DNA from: Plantago elongata
Lineage: Eukaryota; Streptophyta; Magnoliopsida; Lamiales; Plantaginaceae
Direction of reading: 5' to 3'
Length of the DNA: 64,000 nucleotides
Assembly: GCA_036897095.1 (NCBI GenBank)
Contig: JAYMSP010000187.1
Coordinates: forward strand, 1 to 64,000
Position numbers and translations under genes: made by a program. Of this stretch, positions 33,373 to 49,101 are shown piece after piece. The notes beneath the pieces are model-generated. The model saw only the letters and a program-made list of their open reading frames with translations, had not been told where the DNA came from and did no database searches. Each line of letters begins with the position of its first letter. Within the stretch, counting starts at the first letter, position 1.

Positions 33373-36300
33373 ATGGCGGGTTTTCCGTTCAAAAGGAAGC
33401 CCTACAGTCCATGCCTTGTCGTCGTTTCTCTCATTTTCCTCTTTTTCGCCCTTCCTTTGATTTCTGCTCAGGTTTTCATTCGACTGTTACTCAATTGTGT
33501 AAAATTTTAGCTGTGAAATGCTTTTTGATGCCGATCTGATTATTATATGTATAGGAAGATGGAGGGGATGAGTCGGGTGGTCGAATCAAGGATCTCGGTC
33601 GCCGTAGTAAAGTGAGTATGCTTTCACTCTCAAAATCTGAATCTCTTCGATCTACGAATATTAAGAAGAAATCGTCTAGGTTATTTCGATTTAGCCTTTT
33701 AATTTGAAAGAGCTGATCTCTAAATTCTGAAATGTTATGAGTACGTGTGAGATTCAACTCAACAGTTCATATATGTGAAAGCTCATGATCAAACAACTTT
33801 ATGGTTTTATCTGTAGATGAGAGCTATTGCAGTTGTAGGATAAAATGATCAAATGATTCGTTCAATGTGTATTGATTGATGGCTTGTTACTTTGATCTCA
33901 CCATGAATTGTGCATTAGTGTCTTTTGTGTATTCGGTGATTGCTCGTTTAATTACATTTGCATGTTTTGATTAATATGTTAGTTATTATTCCCTTGCTAT
34001 AACCACTTAAAAGTATGCTGGGATCTTTTTTCTGTATTCCCAAGTAAGTGTTTACAATATTACCAGTGCACATAGTTTGGTTGTTAGAGAAGCAAGTGAT
34101 GGATTTCAAGATACGTTTAGAGGCTGGGAATGCCTGTAAAAATTACTGACGGATGGTTATTAGGCCAGTGGAGTGCGTAATAGGCACGGACTGGATCAAG
34201 TACTAGCAGAGCTCCACTTGCATTTTGCTGCTTTTCATACATATGTTGTCTGCATGCTTTAAAGACATTATGCTTTTATTATGATTGTTGCGGTTTTCTT
34301 GTCCATTTTATCTCATCATCAGATAAACTTGTTTAGGTGAAACAATGTATTTGTTGTTGGTAATAACAGTGTTGTCAATCGCGCCACGATCGATCACGGC
34401 GCTATAGCATCTGGCCGCTATGCTGTCGCGGTACAGAAACATGTCGCGGCCTGTCGCAGGCATCGCGCACGCGATGCATATTTTGTTATTTTTTTGGGCA
34501 TTTTGACCCATATTTAAAAAATATAATGGTAAAAATAAGGAAAAAAAGGGAAGTAGAGAAGAAAATAAGAGAGAAACAGTAGAAAAGAAGAAAGAGTAAT
34601 TGTTGCTTGCCTCATTTCTGGCCACTATTTCGGTGGATTAAGGACGACCTCACCTATTTTTCTTCACTTTGCTTGCCTTTAGACTATTTATATGTAATAT
34701 TATATATTATGCGATTTTTTGTTTACTTCACTATTCCGCCCGCGACCGCGATCCCGTTTCTTTGGGCCTGGAGCGACGCGTCGCTATACGCGATTGACAA
34801 CCTTGGGTAATAATGTATTCATTCTCATGGAAGGTTTCTTTTTATCCGCGTGCTTTACATGAAATTCCTCAAAAGTTGCAGTGTAGTTAGCGAGTATATT
34901 ATAAATTATAATATTATCATTTAATATTGATGATTATCTCTTCTTAATATCGGATAGATATTTGTGGACAAAATAAAGACTGGTGTTGCCCAAAAAGACA
35001 CAGACCCTGAGTCTCTTGATCTTGGTGTTGACTTGGATACGGGTCTTGGAGTTGTTGATGCTTTCTTTGCAAGTTTCTCCATGATACTTGTCACTGAGGT
35101 TAGTCTGTCTTCTATTTGGAATTAATAACTATATTTTCATGACTGCTAGACACAACCTACAAGGAGTGGATTGATCATTTTTATGTTTAATGTGAGATAA
35201 AATTTTCACAAAAGAATTGTTTATTGTGGTTAGTTCCTTCAATTGCATTCATAGGTCTAATGAGTATTTACGATGATGATTCTGCTTCTAGATTGGAGAC
35301 GAAACATTTATCATAGCAGCACTTATGGCCATGCGTCACCCCAAGTCAATCGTTCTGTCTGGGGCTCTCAGTGCTTTGTTTGTGATGACAGTAAGTCAAT
35401 CTATTACCTGTTCCCAAGAAATGGAGTCTTATACATTTTTTGTTTTTGTTCTAATCCTTTTTACCCTCGTTTCATGGAGTTTTGTTTGACCAACTCGGAA
35501 AAGTTATTTCTACTATGTTTTTTGACTGTAATATTACATAGTTATTTCTACTATGTAATATTGATCACTTTGTATTTGATTCCTTGTGCATGAGCAGATC
35601 TTGTCAACTGGTCTGGGCAGGATCGTGCCAAACCTTATATCAAGGAAGCATACTAACAGTGCAGCCACAGGTTATTTTCCTGTTCAGTTCTTTTTCAAGA
35701 ATTATACCTCAATTGCTTGCTTATTGTTTGTAGGGAGTGGTAGATGCATATTTAAATGCTTGCATTTAGGATGCTGCAAGTATAAATATCCAGTGACGGG
35801 TTAAAGTTGGTTTAAATTCTTGATGTTAAATTACTGTTTTATTAACTTAAACTGAAAGTAAAATGAAAGAAGAATGTCAGGACTCAGTTACAAAGCTGTC
35901 ACATGAACCACACACTGGATGGTGTATACATATAGTTTCAGTTTTCAATCATGTTACTGTTTCTTTTGCTTTTTTGCATGGTTTGGGGTAGCTTCCCTAC
36001 GACTAGAACCGAGAGTAACTTTAAAGCTACTGCATCTACAATACATCCTAAATGAGACAATAATGATCTTTTGGGAGTTCTTTTATTCAGGGGATTGAGT
36101 TCCAGAATGTTTTTTTTCCATGAATCCTGAATGCCTATAACTCCTTGCAGTTCTGTATTGTTTTTTTGGACTCCGGTTGCTGTATATTGCTTGGAGATCA
36201 TCAGATTCCAAAGCTTCACAGAAGAAAGAAATTGAGGAGGTATATTCAGTTGGAAATTTGATTTCAGTAACTTTTTTGAGCTGAAGCATGTTCTAAGTAC

Positions 36301-37565
36301 TGTAACTCATGATGATATGTCTATTATTTGGTCCTTAGTTATTTGTATCATAAATTGTGCTTTAAGAATGTGTACTGATTCCTTTTGGTAAAGTATCGTA
36401 GCCCTCTAATTGCAAATTCTGCTAGGTGTTACCTTTAGTTTGTAATGGCATGTTGTTATAGAGTCAAGCAGTCCTTTTTAAGGTAGGTTTTGCATGCTAA
36501 GATCAAGTGTATTGTATCTCTTACATTTGCCTAAATTTCCATTTCTGTTGTATTACCTTTTTTGCTAATTGGCCCTTGATTTTCTGAATTTTAGGTTGAA
36601 GAGAAGCTTGAAGCTGGACAGGGCAAAACATCCTTCCGGCGTTTCTTTTCCAGATTCTGTACTCCAATTTTCTTAGAGGTATATTTTATTCTCCTTTCTA
36701 GGGGTTGAGATGGACTATTGAATTTGCTAACTATTACAGCCTGCATCTGTACTTTTCATCTTTAGACCATAATTTTACTTCCTATAATTGTTGGGTGCAG
36801 GCCTTTATTTTGACATTTTTGGCGGAGTGGGGAGATCGTAGCCAGATTGCAACAATTGCTGTAAGATATTTTATTTGCATCTAACTCTTTTGTCCGTTAT
36901 TAACACATTTCTCTGTGTCTACTAGCATTGATCTGCATATAGTTATTATGGTTGTTTCTTGATGAGTCACTGAAACTTTAGAGTTTTGTTGATAAGACAA
37001 ATTTTTGGAAAGATTATGTTCCATGCTGCAGGTATTTTGTTTTAATCGCATGATAGGTCAAGTTTTGGAAGTTATGTAAGAAAATCTACATGAAGGTTCA
37101 AACTTTTCATGTGAAAATTACACTTCAATTTTCAACTGGCAATACCGTAGAAGTATTCTGAGATATTATCTTTGCAGTTGAAGAACTGAAAGTCACCCTA
37201 ACTTTCCTGCAAAAGTTTTCAGTTAAAACTTATAAATCTCCACCTTACTCCCCAAAAAATCTATATGGATGAAGTTTCAACTTTAGTGTTAGATTGCTAG
37301 TTAAGTATTAGCATGAGTAAGAGCTTCTAGACATCTTGTTTACGTAAATAAATACCGAATCTTCTTCATCTTCCAGCTTGCTACACACAAGAATGCTATT
37401 GGAGTTGCTGTTGGGGCGTCTATAGGACACACAATATGTACATCTTTGGCAGTGGTCGGTGGAAGTATGCTGGCATCTAAGATTTCACAGCGTACTGTTG
37501 CAACTGTTGGAGGGTTGCTATTCCTTGGTTTTTCTGTCTCTTCTTATTTCTATCCTCCTCTGTAG
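33373..37565 (+). CDS. PML3: GDT1-like (UPF0016/TMEM165) cation transporter, PML3 type
   Basis: Nine exons: 33373-33471, 33555-33611, 34958-35098, 35292-35390, 35598-35670, 36151-36239, 36595-36678, 36801-36860 and 37377-37565. They encode 296 residues. The family's two signature motifs are present: EIGDET (in exons 3/4) and EWGDRSQ (exon 8), each at the start of a three-helix repeat. The N-terminal hydrophobic stretch (VVVSLIFLFFALPLISA) is a signal peptide or anchor. Family members move Mn2+ and Ca2+, probably against H+; Arabidopsis PML3 is the Golgi member needed for Mn-dependent glycosylation. Intron 2 carries an hAT MITE (34367-34805). The sequence matches the PML3 class well from memory; the exact ortholog is inferred. 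Confidence 0.93.
34367..34805. mobile_element. hAT-like MITE inside an intron, 439 bp
   Basis: The left end reads CAGTGTTGTCAATCGCG and the right end is its inverse, CAAGGTTGTCAATCGCG, so the terminal inverted repeats match at 15 of 17 bases. Both sides are flanked by the same 8-base duplication, ggtaataa (34359-34366 and 34806-34813). An 8-base target duplication and a CA-start end are hallmarks of hAT elements. The interior has G/C-rich subterminal parts and no transposase. It lies within the 1.3-kb second intron of the GDT1-like gene. The intact target duplication suggests modest age. Confidence 0.92.
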
Positions 37566-39135
37566 CCATTGTAGATTTTAGATTATCCCGATATTCTATT
37601 TACGACACAGAAAGTTTTGCTTTCTGTTGCTCATGGTCTTGGGCAGGAAATGTTCTGTATGGTCACTGGTCAGGATCAGATTGCTGGCTTATTGTTTTGT
37701 AGGTATCGCAATTACTCTACGCATTTGTTCCTGTCTGGACGCTCTTGTATACAATTATTACGTATGAAAGGCCATTTGGATACCCTTTTGCAGATTTTAT
37801 TACTACTTAGATAAGTCGCACTCCTCAGTTTACTATTATGCAAAAGTTATGCTACTCACTTTTAATGTAACAAGTTAGAAGTTACAATCTGTCATTTTAA
37901 TTACCATTCGACTTTTGGAGATCATTTTGAAATTCTTATTCTGACTTTTGGAGATCATTTTGAGATTATTTTGAGACTAGGAAGTATTATTCGAAGATGT
38001 CACTTTCTTTGGGGCCGGTCCAATTCCCAGGCAATATGAATGCATGAAACTGTGATCATCAACAGTGAAAAAAATGTTTTTACTTGGATCTACAGTTGAC
38101 TTCTACATTCATGGTTCTCACTCACCTACTTCAAATTTTCAGGTTGCTTTAATTTGTAGTTAGTTAATTACTTCTTTACAGATAATGAAAATTGACCAAG
38201 GCTATTCTCTTCCTTTGATTGCAAATCTTGAATGTAGCTATTGACTGTGTTGCATGCATCTCGTGCTATGAATATATTATGATAATCTTGACAAAAGATA
38301 ATTCTCAAATTCTGTCATGGACCTACACAAATGAGAATGATGTTTTGTAGTATAGTTATAATTGTCTTTAAGTTTTAACAGTATCAAACTACTAATAACA
38401 TAAGTGTATATATTATGTCATTTTTATTTGTATTATAACACATTATTAGTGAAAGTCGGTCACATTTTTTGTTATAATCAACATACCGTATAATGTTTGT
38501 CGATTAATTTAATCTTCTATAAATATAATTTTGAAAAAGTTATTGAAAATGTAGGTTTTTGTGACATGCACGTACAAAAGGAGAAAAGGATTGGTGCAAA
38601 ATAGTCTCCCACGCAGAACACGAGATGTACACAAGATTGTTGTCCATCTTTTATATACTGCTGCTGCTGTACTACATATTCATCCTGCCCTTTCACAAGA
38701 TTATGGGACGGATTGGAACATAATTTGAATGTATTTTTTAATTAAAATTACTTTTTATACAATATTCAATTTAAATGGGAAGATGATCACTCTCCTAAAA
38801 CTACAATTCGCCAAAATTCTTCTAGCAGTACCTTGTTCCTTGAAATTATTTTTTCACGTGACTAAATTGATTAAAAATTCCATACCCCACCTTATCTTTA
38901 CCATTTTCATATACTACATTTGGTGAGTAAGAATTTAATATGAATATTATTAATTACATTTCCATCTAGTTTGATTATAATAATCCTATTGAGGTGGTAC
39001 CAAATAAGTCGGTGAGATTGTGGGTGAATAAATAAGACTAGATGTTGGAATCAATCCACATTTGGGCGAAAAGCACAACAAATCTGTAATTTCGGTTCTG
39101 TTTTTTGGACTTTTAACACGAAAAAGTCTATTAAA
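37566..39135. other. Intergenic, GDT1-like 3' UTR and IPP isomerase promoter
   Basis: The first 250 bases are likely 3' UTR. The rest is AT-rich, and I see no gene or clear element in it. Confidence 0.5.
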
Positions 39136-41562
<2,427 letters not shown>

Positions 41563-42143
41563 TTACAATCTGCTAAATCTTTGTACGAATAAGGTTCTTT
41601 GCGCCAGTAAGTTCGATTGTTCCAAACTTCCGATTACATCACTATATGCCAACAAATCTGGGTTCCATGTGAGAGTTGCTGTTTTAGTTCTTCAGTCTTT
41701 TCGTTCTGATTAGGCTTTGTCATGAGCATGTTTATGTTGAAACTGTATTCGTTTACTGTTGTGAAAGTATTTTGATGAATTTGTTTCCTGTACTCGTAAA
41801 TAGAAAGCAAACATTAGCATCTTTACAAGTCTGTTTTAGTTGTACACCGGGTTATCATTGCCTTTTTATGCAGTTTACGAGATCTTTCACAAGTGATGTG
41901 GTTGAATATTCTTACAGAGATGTTAACTAACTGATGTTATATTTTAAACTTTTGGTGTTCACTAATCACTGGTGTCAGGTGTCTGTTATATGTTTACATG
42001 AATCACATTGGTTCAAACTTCAGAGAACAAAGTAGCAATAGCATCTTGCAAGTCTGGAAACTGAGATTAATACATCCATCGAAGTTATTCTCCCTGTGAA
42101 CACTAAGCAGGAAGCTCAAGTAATTACAGTGAGCAAAGTGTAT
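41563..42143. other. Convergent 3' regions of IPP isomerase and seipin
   Basis: The two genes face each other across 581 bases. The stretch should hold both 3' UTRs; I see nothing else. Confidence 0.55.
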
Positions 42144-43543
42144 CTACATATCATATCCTCTGAAACAAACTGAAGATTCCGAATCTCCACTGCCTTCATC
42201 AAAGCTTCCCCATTCCTCCCCTCGACTAACTGTAATACTCGTGGCAGATGCATCTCTAGGTTCTGGCTCTGCCCGGCGTAACAAGACAGCCTTCCTCTTC
42301 CTTCTGCTCTGTTTCAATCGTCTTAAAGTCTCAGACACCTCTCTGTCTTCCGTTACCCTCGCCAAGGGCTCCTGAGAAGCTAGTTCTATCAGTGGCTGTT
42401 CCTCAGTCCGCCCAGTAATTGTCAGGACTGGGAAAAGAACAGGCTTGAGGAAAAAAACAATAAACATCACCATCATGAGGAAAATGTACAATGTACTCCA
42501 GACATAAAGTGTCCATTTCCACCTATAAATTAAATCCTTCACCCACGGAAGTCCCGATTTCAGGAGGATCTCTGACTCGTAGAACTGTGGGAGGAACACA
42601 GTACCAGCTCGCGGAATCAATGTTACTCGAATAGCTTCTGTTCGAGTATAGGCTATCTCCTTATGCTTGAGTATTGGAAAGCTTAGCTTCTGTGTCTCGT
42701 CGGTGAGACCTACTAACAATGGCAACCCCATTGCAAATGTTCGTGCTAGCCTGATCGGCCAACTCCTGAACTTTAACATACACGGTCGACTCGATTTTGC
42801 TACCAATTCACCTCCACCAGAAATTGCCTCTGCAGTTAGCTAATATTTGAACATACTTGTGATTCATTGATTCTCATAAGATATAATCAGTTTGCAAAAA
42901 TCTGCTGCGAGCAATCACTAAGTTTAAGATAACTTATTTAGAGACGGACCTATGTTGTGAAGAAAATTTAGTATGCTTACTATTATAACATAATGATTGT
43001 GATTTCACAACAAACACAGACCAAAATTACCTGAAATATGCCGACATCTCTGTTATAATCCGACTCAGGCATCAACAAAACCAACGAAACATGCATCGTA
43101 TGGCCAACCGGAACACCACCGTACCTCCCAATGTCGAAAACAGCTGTCGGGTGAGCAGCCGTGTAATCGAACTGCAAGCTCCCGGTGGCGTAAACCGGCT
43201 CCTCCACCCACATCCCCACCAGTCCCACACCCAAAATCGCCGCCAAGATCATCACACATGTCAACACAATGCAAACATAGACCGCAGCAACAAGTCCCAC
43301 TACTAGTCTTCCAAGAAAAGGACTGATTGGGGAACCGGGCTGTCCGTTTTTTGGGGTGCGGCGGAAGGAGTCGGAAAAGAGGGAGAAGAGGGTGAGGAAA
43401 GGGGAGGCTAGGTTGGTTATGCAGGTGGAGAGTATTTCAGCTTGCAGGGAGATGAGGTTTGTGAAGAAAGTGATGGGGTTTGGTATGGTTTGTGTGGGTA
43501 AAGGCTTGTAGTTTTCCATTGATGAGTAGTAGGTTTCCTCCAT
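42144..43543 (-). CDS. Seipin (lipid-droplet biogenesis protein), SEIPIN1 type
   Basis: Two exons on the minus strand (43543-43031 and 42839-42144) encode 402 residues. I chose the acceptor at AATATTAG because it restores phase and gives GIFQLTAEAISGG, matching the family. The order is a short N-terminal tail, a first membrane segment (about 78-110, GRLVVGLVAAVYVCIVLTCVM), a lumenal beta-rich seipin domain (VPVGHTMHVSLVLLMPESDYNRDVG ... SRPCMLKFRS), a second membrane segment near 280-305 and a basic/acidic C-tail. Seipins sit in the ER at lipid-droplet sites and set droplet size in seeds and pollen. The short N-terminus fits SEIPIN1 rather than SEIPIN2/3, which have long extensions. Confidence 0.92.
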
Positions 43544-43949
43544 AGATGGGTACTCTGGTTTTCTCTGGTTATGGATGGTGTTTTGTTAGTTGGTTTGTTT
43601 TGCAAGGGGTGGAGAAAGCAAGAACACTTGTGAGTGTGCAACCAAGCACAGACATGCAGATTGTCTGCTTGACATGTGTGTTGCTAACGGACCAACACCA
43701 TGTATTACATGGATTTTTTTTATTTCTTACGAGTTATGACCACGTTTTTGTGGAACTCTAATCTGCAGAACTTAACATTGACCTATCGATTCAATCTCTG
43801 CATTTTATCGGGGAGAGTTCGACTTCACATACTTAATTTTTTAAGTAAATATTAATTCATACGAAATATATGGAAAATATATTAATAATGATTGTGCTTT
43901 GGAGTTAATTTAAAATTTTAAGAAATACATGAATTAATGTAAAATTTAA
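43544..43949. other. Seipin 5' region and AT-rich intergenic sequence
   Basis: No gene is seen; it is the seipin leader and promoter, followed by AT-rich sequence. Confidence 0.5.
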
Positions 43950-44272
43950 AATACAACACTTTTACATTTCAAGTCAGATTTATATAGCTTAAAAGGTTGA
44001 GAGCTCTACTCATATCAACAAAGTGTACATTTTCTTTTCGAGAATTCAATTAGGAGAACTCTAAAGTTAAGCGCGCTTGCTCTGGAGCAATACTAGGACG
44101 GGTAACCAACTCATAATTAAGTTTTCCAGTTCGCGCATGAGTGAGGTCAAAGTGTGCGAGGAAGGACGTATGTTGGTACAGTGGAGCCAACATATCATCC
44201 TGAGAGCTGCTCATGAGTAACTGTGCAGGTTCAAAGAATCGAAAGTCGACCAGTTATGATCGGGCCGTTATA
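43950..44272 (+). mobile_element. Cassandra-like TRIM solo LTR (5S-derived), fossil
   Basis: It contains a clear 5S-like segment (agttaagcgcgcttg and actaggacgggtaacc) as in the Pol III control region of plant 5S rRNA, then a body aligning with the copy at 4494-4809. It ends in gggccgttata, like Cassandra LTR ends. No internal region or partner LTR is seen, so it appears to be a solo LTR. It is broken and diverged, and the left edge is approximate. Confidence 0.75.
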
Positions 44273-46080
44273 GTTTAGCTGAGTGTATAGTAAATGCATA
44301 TGCGAAATGAAAACATATAGAAACTCTTGTGATGTGATTATTATACAATTCTGGCGTTGATTTGTTCAACAAAGGTAATAGTGCACAGTATGAAATAAAT
44401 GTATCAAAATTTGTGGAATGTAAAAGTTTTGTTTATCTATCGGAAAGTTAATTTAGCTGTGAATATCCTTACTCGGTCGAAATATTCCCCCTCCCCCCCT
44501 TGTACACGATATAGGTTGATGTCTAAGGTGCGATATATAACTCCTATTTAGCTATAAAAAGATTATTGGGGTGAATGATTAGAAAAGTTTTTCAACTCTC
44601 GAATTATACGATGTATCATATGTTATTCTAAACGAAAAATTACTTTCAAAAAAGAAGGAAAACTATACCATTTGAGAGATCTAAGAAAAATCAATTTAGA
44701 AAATTATACCTTTCGAGAGTGATGGTAACACACTATAAAATATAAACTATATCGTAATCTAATTAAATAATCTCTTTACGTGTTTGCACTGTATTACAAA
44801 TGTCATGTTATTTTAAATTGGACATGATAAACCTCCTCAACTAACATTTTGTATGATCACGTATTCCATTTTACAAGAAAACATTCAAACAAAATGATCA
44901 AATATCCGACTTTATATACTTACATTCATAATTCATAATCTGTTTACACAATTTAGACATATAAAATTAATGTCCATTCTTGCCTTAAGTTATTGCGTGA
45001 AGGAAAATTCTCCACAACTTATTGTGGATCTGTTACATATTTGTTCCACATGAACATTATAGTATATTTAACCGATAGAGATTCACATATATATCGAACC
45101 AAACAACTTTTAATTCAAATGTGAATCACGTCTTAATTAAGACTAAATTTAGTTAACTGTTCTAGAACATCAAAACCTCAAGATTTGATTACCAGAACTG
45201 TTACTCTTTATAACACCTCATTACAAATTTGTTATTATAGTGCTAAAAATAGATTTACAAACTAAATTACATAACAAAATCTACACTTAACTTGCCTAAC
45301 CTTACAAGTGGCCTTCTAATTAGAAACCTTAATCTAAACCTTCGCTCAATTTTTCCGGCCAAGCCATAAGTATATCCTAATTTTCCTCTAACAAAATACT
45401 ATCAATAATAAATCAATTTTTCACACAAGATATAATTCTTTAATATGTTTTATGGAATATTTTTAACCATACATTTATGCGAAGTGTGTAGCTTAATTAC
45501 ACGTACTCTATTATACTCGAATTACATTCATTATTGAGTGGGGGATTATTTACACAAGCAATATAAGTCACATATATATTTTTTAATTTTTTAAAAATCA
45601 CATATATTACGCACATACACACACATTCCCTATATATACTCACCCTCAAATGATTTAAGGTCCAAAAAAGAAAGAAAGATAGACATTCGTCACAAGATGA
45701 ATGTAAAGACGAGAAATTTGCAAGAACTGAGTTAGAAAAGGTAAAAGAAGAAGAAGAATAAGAAGAAGAAAGGGAAAGGATAGATATAAGGACTGATATA
45801 TAGTGTTAGTTCTTATTCTTTTCCATTATTCTTGAGGTTGCTGTGGATGCATACAGACACTCTCTTCTTCTGTTCTCTCATTAATTCTACATCTTCGTTT
45901 TCGTCGTTTGTTTGTTGTATAATAGATAAAGCTCATCCTTAGCTTTGGGTGGGTGAACGCAGTATCAATCAAGATCTTGAAAACCCTGATATAGTCCGGG
46001 GTTTTCCATTGACTGATACTGCTTGTATGTGCACACGGAGTTCTTAGATAGAGACGAAAAAAGCACTTGATCAGAAGGCG
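44273..46080. other. Intergenic and WRKY promoter/5' leader
   Basis: AT-rich and without a supported gene up to about 45650, where a purine-rich leader begins. Two short upstream ORFs lie in the presumed leader (45847-45942 and 46027-46047). Confidence 0.5.
45847..45942 (+). other. Upstream ORF of the WRKY gene (31 codons)
   Basis: It starts ATGCATACAGAC and stops at TAG 45940-45942, about 140 bases before the main start. A second, 6-codon uORF begins at 46027. Whether both lie in the mature leader depends on the unknown transcription start and leader introns. Confidence 0.35.
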
Positions 46081-49000
46081 ATGATAATGATTGTTGGAAA
46101 ACATGATACTGATAATGACAATGTTGGTATGTTTGAAGATCATGACATGACCAATGTTGTCATGAAAGGTAGCATTGCGGAGAGGAGGGCAGCTAAGTGT
46201 GGTTTCAATGCCCCTAACATCAATTTGACCAGGTTGAGGAATACCGTTGTGCCTCCATCTGGTTCGCAACCATCCCCAACGTTATTCACAGTTTCAGCAG
46301 GGGTTAGCCCCTCTGTGTGTTTTGACTCTCCTGTCATGCTCCAAAATGATCAGGTTCATTGCTTTCCAGATTCCTCTAACTACTTTTCTGATCTAGGATG
46401 AGATATTCGATTTTGAAATCAATCACATTCTCATTTCCTTTCGTTTCGATTGTTCTGAATTCAATCATAACACAGATTCCTTTGTTTCAACATTTTATCA
46501 ATTTGGAGATCATCATAAATCGGATTCAAGATTAAATTCATTTTCGTAATATTTACCATGTGCTTGAGTGTTTGATGTTTTTCATGATTCGTTCTCAATC
46601 AGAAACTGACTTTCCTTGTTTGCAGGTGCAATTATCCCCAACAACAGGAACATTCCGGTTCAGTTCCACAATATTAGAGAACTGCTCGAGTCTCAAACTT
46701 GAACCTGCTACACCCTTTATGGATGGAAATGGCAATTTTTCTATGGAGTCTTCTACCTTAGCTTGCAATGCGGTATGTTCGTAATCTGGAAATTATATAT
46801 ACAGAGCAATTTTTATCACACATGACCATGTATACTATATAGAATTTTCTCAATCATTCACAAAAATGCTAGTTCTTCCTAGTGATCTTGTCTCTATTTT
46901 TAACTTTTTTTGTGAAAATGTCACTGTTAAATGAATTCCGTCGCAAAAGTGCAATTGATATGTTAAATAAGAAGATTCACAGTGAATTGGGATCAGAAGA
47001 GTAGTGCTAATCTACTGAAATATCTTAGGTTTATCATATACTCCCTCCGTCCCAATCTTTCGTTTCGTTTCGTTCAAATTAAATTTAATATATCGACCTA
47101 CTAAGATTAGCCTACATGATATAGGGTCATTACCAGGCATTTGAGGAATGTCCCATGGACTTCCAAGAAATGGCAAAGAAGAACTATTCTGTACATCCCT
47201 CGCCAATATCTTATCAAAACTCAGGAAACAACAAATCCTGGGCAGAGGCTGAACCCCTAAACCTGCAGCCAGGTACTAGTACTGCAAACCAGATCATTAG
47301 GACTCAGAATGAATCAAATGGCAAAGAGCGAAGCAAAAACACAAGTGGAGAAAAGACGCAGAAGGGAGCAAACGTTCCAAAAGAATCGGATGATGGATAC
47401 CAATGGAGAAAATATGGACAGAAGCAAGTGAAGGGAAGTGAATTTCCAAGAAGTTACTTCAAATGTACCTCCACGAATTGCGCAGTCAAGAAAAAGGTAG
47501 AGCGTTCGCATGAGGGAGAAATTACTGAAATTGTATATGCTGGAGGAGTTCATAATCACCCGAAACCGCCAGTCAAGCGAAATAGTGATGAGTCGAATAC
47601 AAATGAACATTGTGTAAAATCTGAAGGTGGAATGGCCGTGAGTAAAGATGTTACGTTCTGTTCCGATTGGAGGAATGATGGAGTCTTTTCTACTTTGGTT
47701 CGTAGTGATCATCCCAATTCATTAGCAAATGGAGGTTTACCTTTCGATGGGCAAGAACTCTCCATTAGCGGTCAAGAAGGTGATGACATTGGTAAGCGCA
47801 GTCCAGATAGCATCTCCTTCAATGGTGATGAAGAGAATGGTGATTGTGAACCCAAAAAAAGGTAGATTCTGTTACACTAGACACAGTCATTTGATATGTG
47901 GTTTACTTTCTTTCTGTAGCACACTAGACAAAGATGTATCCATATTGTGAATCACCAACTACGTTCACTTGTGTAGGAAGAGAGAGACTTATCCTAATGA
48001 AACTAGTACGATTTCAAGGTCTAACCGCGAGCCCAGAGTCGTCGTCCAGTTAGTGAGTGATATTGATATTCTTGATGATGGATATCGGTGGAGGAAGTAT
48101 GGACAAAAGGTTGTGAAAGGAAATCCAAATCCAAGGTATCTACGGGTTTCTTCTGTCCAACTTTACAGTAAACGACCTTTTCAGGTTTGAAAATTCAGTC
48201 CCTGTATGTCCCTTTTAACTTGGCTAATGAGGTATGCAACTGATTGTTACTCTTTCACAGTGGTTATAGGTTATCTATTTTTGCTGAAAAATCAGCAAGA
48301 TCTTACTTTGAGGACTTAAGTTTCGGTTTTCCTGCAGTAGTTGTAGACATCGCCCTTATCGGCTTTTAGCCTTTAACAATAGTTCAAACATGTAATGTAT
48401 TGTATATTATCAGGAGCTACTACAAGTGCACAACGCCCGGTTGCCCCGTGAGAAAGCATGTTGAAAGAGCAGCTAATGACAAAAGATCCGTAGTCACAAC
48501 CTATGAAGGAAGACACAACCATGTAGTGCCTAGCAGCAAAAACAGCAGCAACCTTGTGATTTCTGACGTTGTCAATCTGCCTTCCACTGTGAACGGCAAC
48601 AATCTGTCAACCCCAATGGTATCCAAAACTGAGCATCTACCCAGGACAGGCAGTCAGGCTCAAGATATGTCCATGTACTTGGACCAAAAACCACACTTGA
48701 ACTACAACGACTTCATGAGGTCAAATTTACCCGGAAATTATCAACTTTCAGGACATGATTTCAATTTCCCATCATCGTATTCACTATCAGTTTCGTCATT
48801 GGCATCACTTCCCTATAATCCCGTTCTCATGAACACAAACCACATGAAGTCATTTCCTACGTCTAACATGTATCCTTTGTCATCGGATTACATGATGATG
48901 CCTGCACCAATGAATCACGTAGCAGGACATAGTACCATGCTGCCTTTAGGGAATAGCTATCCAGCAGTTCAGCCTGCAATTAGAGGTCAAGACGTTCGCC

Positions 49001-49101
49001 AGCCGAAAATTATGAAGCGGGAACATGAGCAGAGGAATGGTGGTGGCTTGTATGATACAAGCTGCCTGCCGATGCCAAATCATGGAAATGGAACAATTTA
49101 G
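46081..49101 (+). CDS. Group I WRKY transcription factor
   Basis: Five exons (46081-46353, 46626-46772, 47137-47861, 47977-48135 and 48414-49101) encode 663 residues. Two WRKYGQK domains are present, near residues 229 and 418. Each has a C-X4-C ... H-N-H zinc finger (CTSTNC ... HNH and CTTPGC ... HNH), which defines group I. The last intron splits the codon for Arg in NPNPR/SYYK, the conserved R-type intron of C-terminal WRKY domains. Other marks are [12 protein letters not shown] at the N-terminus, SPTTGTF at the exon 2 start and a basic PKKRKRE stretch before domain two that may serve as nuclear signal. The protein should bind W-boxes in stress or development; the subfamily is not resolved. 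The short uORFs upstream may lower translation. Confidence 0.95.

Noticed and set aside
34308-34810. Open frames of 67-105 residues around the GDT1-like intron
   Set aside because: They coincide with the hAT MITE and its flanks. No transposase or other domain is visible.
45826-46269. 147-residue minus-strand frame over the WRKY leader
   Set aside because: It is antisense to the WRKY exon 1 and leader, and has no domain.
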